Source: a bacterium
GTDB lineage: Bacteria; JAMCPX01
Assembly (NCBI GenBank): GCA_021800575.1
Contig: JAJYYW010000135.1
Span: 1-5,018 of the forward strand
Length of the DNA stretch: 5,018 bases
Direction of reading: 5' to 3'
Positions 1 to 5,018 of the stretch are shown here, one piece after another (positions within the stretch are counted from its first letter, which is position 1; each line of letters begins with the position of its first letter). Both the position numbers and the translations under genes were made by a program. Below the pieces are notes generated by a model. The model did not search any database, had not been told where the DNA came from, and saw only the letters and a list, made by a program, of their open reading frames with translations.

Positions 1-355
1 CTATCGTTGTGACTGCCCATGCCAGCGCTGCGTTGTGGAAATGCAGGAACCACAGCGGGAACAGCAGGAGCGCGGTAAACGGCGGGTGGGCATTCATAAA
101 CTGCACCTGTTCTCCGGACGGGGGGAGCTTTTTGAGGAACGTTTTCTCGTACAGGTGCATGAAGTCGGGCGGATACAGTGATTTGCCTGTAAGGAGCAGC
201 CTGCCGGCAAGGTAATCCTGGGGAAAATCGTACGGGTGTGTTGTTCCCGTTACAAACGATTGCCTGAGCTCCGGCATCCGGAGAACGAAAAATGCAACAG
301 CGGCAAGGAATACAGCTCCGTACAGCACGATCTTTTTTATCGCCTTTTTCTCCAT
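1..355 (-). CDS. GT87 (DUF2029)-type polytopic membrane glycosyltransferase, N-terminal part
   Basis: Only the first 118 codons are present; the reading frame is still open at the left edge. From the chosen ATG the protein has a basic start (MEKKAIKKI), a first membrane segment at about residues 9-25, and a periplasmic-type loop with the acidic motif YDFPQDY (residues 42-48). Next come G-K-S-L-Y-P-P (57-63), N-A-H-P-P-F (88-93) and the start of a second hydrophobic segment (about 94-106). An acidic loop after TM1, then 'GxxLYPP' and 'HPPF' before TM2, is typical of GT87 enzymes, which transfer sugars from polyprenyl-phosphate donors outside the membrane. D43 or D47 is the likely catalytic acid by family analogy. 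The start at 355 is preferred over an in-frame ATG at 370 because GGGGAG lies 7 nt before it. The gene follows the YfhO-family gene by 38 bp on the same strand, so the two probably share a transcript. The acceptor and sugar are unknown. Confidence 0.82.
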   Translation of the reverse strand, partial: MEKKAIKKIVLYGAVFLAAVAFFVLRMPELRQSFVTGTTHPYDFPQDYLAGRLLLTGKSLYPPDFMHLYEKTFLKKLPPSGEQVQFMNAHPPFTALLLFPLWFLHFHNAALAWAVTTI

Positions 356-362
356 CTTTTCT

Positions 363-368
363 CTCCCC
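363..368 (-). promoter_or_regulatory. Shine-Dalgarno site that decides the start of the GT87-type gene
   Basis: The minus strand reads GGGGAG here, followed by a 7-nt spacer and the ATG at 355. The competing in-frame ATG at 370 overlaps this site and has only weak purine-rich sequence before it, so 355 is the better start. Confidence 0.7.
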
Positions 369-393
369 ATCTTATGGCATAAACGGTTTTTTA

Positions 394-2751
394 TCAAACC
401 TTGGCGAGAAGGGAAACGACCAGCAGGCTGATCAATCCCGCTATCGTCAGTATCAACCCAATACGAAAGCTTTGCGGCCGGTAGGTCAGGACTACGGTAT
501 GGATCCCCTGCTCGAGGAACACGCCGTCGAATGCATAGTCCGTCCTGATGAGTTTCTTCTCAACATCGTCCACCATGACCTTCCACCCGGGAAAGTAGGT
601 GTTGCTGATGACCAGCAGGCCCGGTTCCGTGGTTTGTACCTTCATAGAGATAAAGTCCGGCCGGTAGACCTCAAACCTGACATGGGAGGAAGCCCCTCCC
701 GTACGGCCGGGCATAAACGTTGCGTACGCAGCGTCTTTTTCCCGGATGATAGCCGTTTCACTCAGGGTGTTCCCGTAACTTGTTACCGTGTTGAGCCAGG
801 TCAGGTCATGTGGTGATGATGGTACTGTTTTATAATCATACACCATAAATGCCCTGTTCGATGCAGACAGGTTCTGATACAGCGTGTACCCATTGTAGGA
901 GAGCAGGGGCTTGAGATCCAGCTTCCGGAACTGCGTCAGGGATCCCTGCGTCATGATGAAGAATTTGACATTGGCGAGGTTTGCAAAATCATCCGCAGGC
1001 ATGGTCCTTATGAGCCGGGAGTACCGGTTGACGAGCATGGCATCGTAGCTGCCCGGTTCTTCAAGCCCATAGTACTGCACGATACCAAGGGGCCATGGCG
1101 CTCCGACTTCATTGTTATCGGCTTTGAACAAGGGCTCGATCCTGAACGGCCTGGGCTGGCGCTCGAGAAAATCGATGATGTTGTTTTTCGGGTAGAAATA
1201 CGCTGGCTTTATTGCGGATTCACGGGGGATCATGGGGAGTGCCGTCTCGATGAAGACGAGAGCACCGAGGCTGAATGCGAGCAGAGCAGGTTTCCTGATG
1301 TACATGATCACCAGAAGACTGATCGTAAGGAGGACAACGGTCCCTGCTGTATCAACGATGGTCGGCAGGGCGAGCAGAAACCTGTTTGCCGCCGACGGCC
1401 CGATAGCACGGCTCATGGTTATGAAAAAGAAGGCAAAGAAAACGGCGAGCATACCCAGCGTTGCAATAAAAGCATAGGAAAAATACTTTAGCCCCAATCT
1501 GTTTTTACTATACGCATCCAGCGCGAAAGCACCCAGAAAAATAATAAAAAGAGAAAGGTCCCCGAATGCAAAATAGGTCCAGCTCAGCTTAAATCCCGGC
1601 AGCAGAAGTAACCAATGATGGAGGAAAGGTATGTTGGTAGAAACGACGATGAGATAGATCATGATCAGAAGATACGCAGCAACGATGTTACTGCGCACCT
1701 GCCTGAGCCCGGCTATCGCTGCAATACACAGCAGGACCATGGTGATGCCGGTGTATCCCAGCGAGGATAATGGATACAGGGCGTAGAAAACAACATACCC
1801 GGTTCTTATGTTGAAGAGCGTGCTGAGAAAGTTCTGGACCAGGCTGAACAGCAGGGAGGAAAGAAAAATGAGGGGCGGGTTTCCCTCGGCAGGTCGTGCC
1901 ATGTAGGCAGTGCTGTGAAACAGGTATTCGATAAATGGGACAAGCTGGACACCGGCAATAAGCAGGCCGATCAGCAAGAACCCTGCAAGCCTCACGATTG
2001 CCCGTACCCCTTCTATGCCCTTGTATGCCGTTGGTATTCTGACCAGGGTGTACAGGAGGATAACCGTTGTCCCGTAAAACAGTGTTTCAGGGTGGCCGCC
2101 AAAGATAGCCAGTGCAAATCCGATGCTCACCAGGAGGTAGCCTTTGATACTGTCCCGGTGCCGGACGATGTGTTCGATGGCGAGCAGGCCCAGGGGGATA
2201 TAAAATGCAAGCGCAGAGTTCGCCTGATAGAGCCACCGGGTATTATAGCCCGTGAACATGCCGGCCACGGCCGCGAGGATGGATACTCGGTAGTCTACGT
2301 TTATTTCGGACAGATACAGGAATATGAGTATGCCACACAGGTACAGCCGCATCAGGTAAATCATCACCAGTCCCCATTTGATACCCATCAGGGCGGGGAA
2401 GAGGTTGGGCGGAAAAAAGAACGCGGACTGCATGTTTGCCAGGTACGGCTGACCGCATCCCTCGTAGGGGTTCCAGAGAGGCATTTGGCCGGATCGAAGA
2501 AATTGTGTGTTGAATTTCAGCCACGGAACAAACTGGTCAACGGGATCCATGCTCATGATATGCCTGTTCTGGATAACGGGAGGAAGACCTTGTTTCCTGA
2601 AGAACGGGCATACCTGCAGGATATCGGTCGTTGTGGGGATCCTGTCTGTGAACAGGGAACGGGAAAAGAACAGGATAAGGGAAAGCAGGATCACGATATT
2701 CGCGTATAAAAAGGCTTTCCTCCTGCCCATACTGCCCGGGGTCGTTTCCAT
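394..2751 (-). CDS. YfhO-family polytopic membrane protein (GT-C-like glycosyltransferase)
   Basis: This 785-residue integral membrane protein has the order of the bacterial YfhO family. TM1 is at about 13-34. A long first extracytoplasmic loop follows, with DPVDQFVPW (69-77) and the signature PLWNPYEGCGQPYLANMQS (91-109). About a dozen or more hydrophobic segments run from about 112 to 505, with a GGHPET motif at 218-223 between two of them. A soluble, beta-rich region follows (about 510-755), ending in the family hallmark YFPGWKVMVDD (719-729) and YRPQSFRIG (757-765), and then a last membrane segment (about 763-782). Length and layout are normal for the family. Studied YfhO proteins add sugars to lipoteichoic acid in Firmicutes; elsewhere the acceptor is generally unknown, so the substrate here is open. 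The Asp in the first loop is the expected catalytic region by GT-C analogy. The ATG at 2751 has no clear Shine-Dalgarno site; Met8 (2730) is a possible alternative start. It is the first gene of a pair with the downstream GT87-type gene. Confidence 0.9.
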   Translation of the reverse strand: METTPGSMGRRKAFLYANIVILLSLILFFSRSLFTDRIPTTTDILQVCPFFRKQGLPPVIQNRHIMSMDPVDQFVPWLKFNTQFLRSGQMPLWNPYEGCGQPYLANMQSAFFFPPNLFPALMGIKWGLVMIYLMRLYLCGILIFLYLSEINVDYRVSILAAVAGMFTGYNTRWLYQANSALAFYIPLGLLAIEHIVRHRDSIKGYLLVSIGFALAIFGGHPETLFYGTTVILLYTLVRIPTAYKGIEGVRAIVRLAGFLLIGLLIAGVQLVPFIEYLFHSTAYMARPAEGNPPLIFLSSLLFSLVQNFLSTLFNIRTGYVVFYALYPLSSLGYTGITMVLLCIAAIAGLRQVRSNIVAAYLLIMIYLIVVSTNIPFLHHWLLLLPGFKLSWTYFAFGDLSLFIIFLGAFALDAYSKNRLGLKYFSYAFIATLGMLAVFFAFFFITMSRAIGPSAANRFLLALPTIVDTAGTVVLLTISLLVIMYIRKPALLAFSLGALVFIETALPMIPRESAIKPAYFYPKNNIIDFLERQPRPFRIEPLFKADNNEVGAPWPLGIVQYYGLEEPGSYDAMLVNRYSRLIRTMPADDFANLANVKFFIMTQGSLTQFRKLDLKPLLSYNGYTLYQNLSASNRAFMVYDYKTVPSSPHDLTWLNTVTSYGNTLSETAIIREKDAAYATFMPGRTGGASSHVRFEVYRPDFISMKVQTTEPGLLVISNTYFPGWKVMVDDVEKKLIRTDYAFDGVFLEQGIHTVVLTYRPQSFRIGLILTIAGLISLLVVSLLAKV

Positions 2752-2759
2752 TGCATCAA

Positions 2760-2787
2760 CTTACACAATGCGTGCCGGCATTGTCAA
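2760..2787 (-). promoter_or_regulatory. Candidate promoter of the YfhO-GT87 pair
   Basis: On the minus strand TTGACA (2787-2782) is followed after 16 bp by TGTAAG (2765-2760), a 4/6 match to TATAAT. If used, transcription would begin at about 2753, next to the ATG at 2751, giving a nearly leaderless message. That agrees with the absence of a Shine-Dalgarno site there. The -10 match is weak, so this is tentative. Confidence 0.3.
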
Positions 2788-2809
2788 TCGATACGGGGTT
2801 GTGCCGCGG

Positions 2810-2844
2810 TCACCGGCGGCCTTTTAAATGGGCCGGACCGGTGA
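2810..2844. repeat. Imperfect inverted repeat in the divergent control region
   Basis: The left arm TCACCGGCGGCC (2810-2821) and right arm GGCCGGACCGGTGA (2831-2844) are complementary over 12 base pairs, with a 2-nt bulge (GA, 2836-2837) and an AT-rich 9-nt centre (TTTTAAATG). A third copy of TCACCGG occurs at 2872-2878. It lies between the two start codons, 59 bp before the YfhO-family ATG and about 150 bp before the radical SAM ATG. It could be an operator for a dimeric regulator of one or both transcripts, or an RNA hairpin if transcription starts further upstream. No T-tract follows it on either strand, so it is not a standard terminator. Confidence 0.55.
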
Positions 2845-2918
2845 TGAAATTAACCATGCAATGAGGAACGTTCACCGGCTTTTTTCCACGGCGGATCGGG
2901 TACAGTACGAGGAAAGCC

Positions 2919-2950
2919 TTGACAGGGCGTGTACTCTGGGAAAAAATAAT
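2919..2950 (+). promoter_or_regulatory. Candidate promoter of the radical SAM-phosphoribosyltransferase pair
   Basis: A perfect TTGACA (2919-2924) lies ahead of the A/T-rich stretch 2941-2950. The possible -10 elements are AAAAAT (2942-2947, 17-bp spacer) and AATAAT (2945-2950, 20-bp spacer); neither is a strong match. Initiation near 2954-2957 would give a leader of about 40 nt before the ATG at 2995. The -35 word is good and the placement sensible, but the call is tentative. Confidence 0.35.
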
Positions 2951-2994
2951 CGTACAGGTATACGTCTGACAATCAAAACCATGCGAAAAGGTAC

Positions 2995-4422
2995 ATGAGA
3001 TACGCTCAACGCCAAACCTTCATGCCCGGGAAAGGATACGGAACCACGGCGTCCGGTCACGTGGACTGTCTCCTGCTGAATCCTCCGGATGTGCCGACCC
3101 GCTATCCCTACCTTGGCCTTGCCCTGCTCGCGGGCATGCTGCGATCGCACGGCATCTCTGCCGCCATCCTCGATAGTTCTGCACTCGGCATGACCATCCA
3201 GGACGTCCTGCATACGCTTGCAGACATGCAGCCGAGGATTATCGGGATCTCGGTTATGTCGCTCACCCTGCATTCCTCCTACGAACTCATTCGTGCAATC
3301 CGGTCAGCGTATCCCGAAACCGTCGTCGTCGCAGGCGGTGCGCATATCAATGCGGATCCGGAGAGTATCAGGGATCTCGGCGTCCCCTATGGCTTTATCG
3401 GCGAAAGCGAATACGAATTCCTGGATTTTTGTGCCACGGTCCTGGGAGGCGGCCGGCCGGCACCGATGCCGAACCTGGTCATCAACGACCGGGGAGAGAT
3501 CCACGCCGGTCCCAGAACGATCGTCAACGACCTCGATGCTGTCCCGTGGCCTGCACTGGACCTGCTGCCCGTTGACAGGTACTATTCGCCGAGCACGCAC
3601 CGCACAACGCTGTCGTTCATAACGTCGCGCGGCTGTCCGTACGACTGTATCTATTGCAGCAAGGTGGATCGCATGAAGGTACGAAGCCTGGGCACGAATA
3701 ACATCCTGGATCAGCTCGAATGGATCATTCATGATCTTGGTGTTGCATGGGTGGAGTTCGTGGACGAGGTGTTTACTCTCGACCGTTCACGGATCATGGA
3801 ACTATGCGAGGGTATCATTAAACGCGGCCTCGTCTTCGAGTGGGGATGCGGGTCCCGGGCGGACCGCATCGACGGGGATCTCCTTACGCTCATGAAACAG
3901 GCAGGGTGCCGCAAGATAGGGTTCGGGGTCGAATCGGGCGTGGAGCGCGTCCGGTACCTTGACAGGAAACGGATCACCAATGAACAGATCACGAACGCTG
4001 TTTCCCTGTGCAAACGCCATGGGATCAAAACGCAGGCGTGCTTTATCTTCGGCCATCCGACTGAAACCCCGGAGGAGATGAAGGAAACCGTCCGCTTTGC
4101 GCGCAATCTCGGTGCTAACTACCCGTCGTTCAGCCGGATGATGCCGTTCCCGGGTTCCGAACTTTTTGAGCGGGCAAAATCGGCCGCTGAAGTAGCGCCG
4201 GATGTGTGGACGGATTTTATGCAGGGGCGCGGACAGCTCCCCCTGTACACACCGCATGGAGTGACGCCGGAGCAGGTCCGCCGCCTGTTCAAACGTTCGT
4301 GGTTCGAGGTGTATTTCTGGCCCCGCAACCTGTGGAACAACCGCGACGTACTGTTCAGTATAGACTATATCCGGAAGGCAGCAAAGGCGTTCCGGGACTT
4401 TGCGCTGTCCAGGGATTACTGA
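2995..4422 (+). CDS. Cobalamin-binding-domain radical SAM enzyme
   Basis: This 475-residue protein has the two-domain plan of cobalamin-dependent radical SAM enzymes. Residues 22-155 form a Rossmann-like B12-binding domain: HVDCLLLNPPD at 22-32, YPYLGLALLAGMLRSHG at 37-53, IIGISVMSL at 82-90 and VVVAGGAHINADPES at 110-124. A linker carrying DAVPWPALDLLP (181-192) follows. The radical SAM barrel begins at about 206, with SRGCPYDCIYC supplying the three iron-sulfur ligands C214, C218 and C221. Later barrel motifs are VEFVDEVF (253-260), GCGSRADRI (284-292), KIGFGVESG (307-315) and CFIFGHPTET (349-358). A basic, aromatic tail spans about 400-475. The B12 domain lacks the Asp-x-His-x-x-Gly motif: the matching place reads LDSSALG (59-65), as in many members of this group. 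Such enzymes perform radical methylations, ring formations and similar steps; the substrate here is unknown. The ATG at 2995 follows AAAAGG with a tight 3-nt spacing. The B12 domain needs a start no later than about residue 22, and in-frame Met10 and a GTG at 3061 are alternatives. It is the first gene of a pair with the phosphoribosyltransferase. Confidence 0.93.
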   Translation: MRYAQRQTFMPGKGYGTTASGHVDCLLLNPPDVPTRYPYLGLALLAGMLRSHGISAAILDSSALGMTIQDVLHTLADMQPRIIGISVMSLTLHSSYELIRAIRSAYPETVVVAGGAHINADPESIRDLGVPYGFIGESEYEFLDFCATVLGGGRPAPMPNLVINDRGEIHAGPRTIVNDLDAVPWPALDLLPVDRYYSPSTHRTTLSFITSRGCPYDCIYCSKVDRMKVRSLGTNNILDQLEWIIHDLGVAWVEFVDEVFTLDRSRIMELCEGIIKRGLVFEWGCGSRADRIDGDLLTLMKQAGCRKIGFGVESGVERVRYLDRKRITNEQITNAVSLCKRHGIKTQACFIFGHPTETPEEMKETVRFARNLGANYPSFSRMMPFPGSELFERAKSAAEVAPDVWTDFMQGRGQLPLYTPHGVTPEQVRRLFKRSWFEVYFWPRNLWNNRDVLFSIDYIRKAAKAFRDFALSRDY

Positions 4423-4432
4423 CCTCCTGTCT

Positions 4433-4954
4433 ATGGACAGCATCCTCCCGTACATCGAACATCAGCGCATCGAAGACAGGTGCGATGAAATCGTCCGCAC
4501 CCTCGGTATCCGGGAGGACTGCAACGTTATCTTCATTGAACAGGGCAGCAGGCGATTTGCGTTGGCTCTCGTTTCGAAAATGCGGCACGAGGCGATACTT
4601 GTGCCGGTGAGAATACACACCTATGCAGGCACGTCGCCGGCCTGCGCCCCGGTACTCGGCGACGGCGATCGCGCGAAGCTCGGCCGGGTTGATTATCGTA
4701 AGCCGACAATCCTGGTTGATGACATCTGCGATACCGGACGTACGCTGTGCTATCTGCAGTCCCTTCTGCCGGATACGGTCATCACGGTTGTCCTTCTCGA
4801 CAAACCGGACAATCATACCTGCGCGGTACGGCTGGACCATGCGGGATTTGAGGTGCCGGGAAACATGTTTTTCGTAGGTTACGGCATGGACTTTAACGAG
4901 TACTACCGTGACCTTGATTACGTCGGTATTTTACCCCGGCGTTCACGCGCATAA
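4433..4954 (+). CDS. hpt: Hypoxanthine/guanine phosphoribosyltransferase-like protein
   Basis: This 173-residue type I phosphoribosyltransferase has the family's normal length. The PRPP-binding motif ILVDDICDTGRTL (93-105) includes the acidic pair D96-D97 and the expected catalytic-base Asp, D100. Its C-terminal half is strongly HPRT-like: LLDKPDNH (121-128) with K124 as the purine-contacting lysine, GFEVPGNMFFVGYGMDFNEY (138-157) with F146 and D153 matching base-site residues, then YRDLDYVGIL. The flexible loop reads H-T-Y-A-G (62-66) where Ser-Tyr is usual. The odd point is the pyrophosphate-binding loop near 36-38, which is Glu-Gln-Gly where Leu-Lys-Gly is usual. The family reaction is purine base plus PRPP to nucleotide, in the cytoplasm; the changed loop leaves the true substrate uncertain. 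The ATG at 4433 is chosen because homology begins there; an in-frame TTG at 4400, overlapping the upstream gene, would add 11 residues. No Shine-Dalgarno site is seen, and the start lies 10 bp after the radical SAM stop codon, which suggests coupled translation. Confidence 0.83.
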   Translation: MDSILPYIEHQRIEDRCDEIVRTLGIREDCNVIFIEQGSRRFALALVSKMRHEAILVPVRIHTYAGTSPACAPVLGDGDRAKLGRVDYRKPTILVDDICDTGRTLCYLQSLLPDTVITVVLLDKPDNHTCAVRLDHAGFEVPGNMFFVGYGMDFNEYYRDLDYVGILPRRSRA

Positions 4955-5018
4955 GGGCGGACTGCCCGGCCGCCGCCGGTGGTTGCCCTCAACACAGAAC
5001 GTCGGGCGTTTTGTTCAT

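Noticed and set aside
292..816. 174-codon open frame on the plus strand across the GT87/YfhO junction
   Set aside because: It overlaps the 5' end of one real gene and the 3' end of another in antisense, with no ribosome site or family resemblance.
1915..2709. 264-codon open frame on the plus strand opposite the YfhO-family gene
   Set aside because: It lies wholly antisense to a gene with clear family motifs. Its translation is charged and low in pattern, with no recognisable domain, and its openness follows from the codon use of the real gene.
2981..2998. Short plus-strand frame ATG...TGA just before the radical SAM start
   Set aside because: It has five codons overlapping the ATG at 2995. 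A leader peptide is conceivable, but there is no ribosome site or attenuator-like structure to support it.
4400..4432. TTG start adding 11 residues to the phosphoribosyltransferase
   Set aside because: HPRT-like sequence begins at the ATG at 4433, and the added residues overlap the upstream gene's end without a good ribosome site. It is possible but less likely.
3802..4455. 217-codon open frame on the minus strand opposite the radical SAM gene
   Set aside because: It is antisense to conserved radical SAM motifs and continues into the phosphoribosyltransferase start. The translation is rich in Arg and Pro with no known fold, so it is a shadow frame.
4955..5018. Terminator-like hairpins after the phosphoribosyltransferase
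   Set aside because: CCGGC/GCCGG (4966-4979) is GC-rich but has no T-tract after it. AACG/CGTT (4998-5010) is followed by TTGTT but has only a 4-6 bp stem. Neither is good enough to call.
4989..5018. Minus-strand ATG at the right edge (MNKTPDVLC then stop)
   Set aside because: The frame stops after nine codons. It could be the tail of a gene entering from the right, but nothing in the window supports that.

Overview
The window carries four protein genes in two divergently transcribed pairs, plus a control region of about 240 bp between them. GC content is moderately high by eye. Shine-Dalgarno-like sites, TTGACA-type hexamers and a bacterial-type hypoxanthine phosphoribosyltransferase suggest a bacterium. 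The sequence does not fix the phylum: an anaerobic, deltaproteobacterium-like lineage would be unsurprising, but that is a guess. No RNA genes, CRISPR arrays, insertion sequences or other mobile-element signs were seen.

Left arm (1-2751, minus strand): a complete YfhO-family polytopic membrane protein is followed 38 bp downstream by a GT87 (DUF2029)-type membrane glycosyltransferase that runs off the left edge. Both belong to the GT-C-like group of multi-membrane-span enzymes that use lipid-linked sugars. The pair is therefore most simply read as a small operon for adding sugars to a cell-surface polymer, lipid or protein.

Middle (2752-2994): this divergent intergenic region has an imperfect 12-bp inverted repeat at 2810-2844, a third copy of the same TCACCGG word at 2872-2878, and a TTGACA-like hexamer facing each way. 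It probably holds both promoters and possibly a shared operator.

Right arm (2995-4954, plus strand): a cobalamin-binding radical SAM enzyme is followed after 10 bp by a divergent hypoxanthine/guanine phosphoribosyltransferase-like protein. The two are almost certainly co-transcribed. The substrate of the radical SAM enzyme cannot be read from the sequence. Its pairing with a phosphoribosyltransferase that has lost the usual Leu-Lys-Gly loop is the most unusual point of the window. The last 64 bp hold no gene that can be supported.
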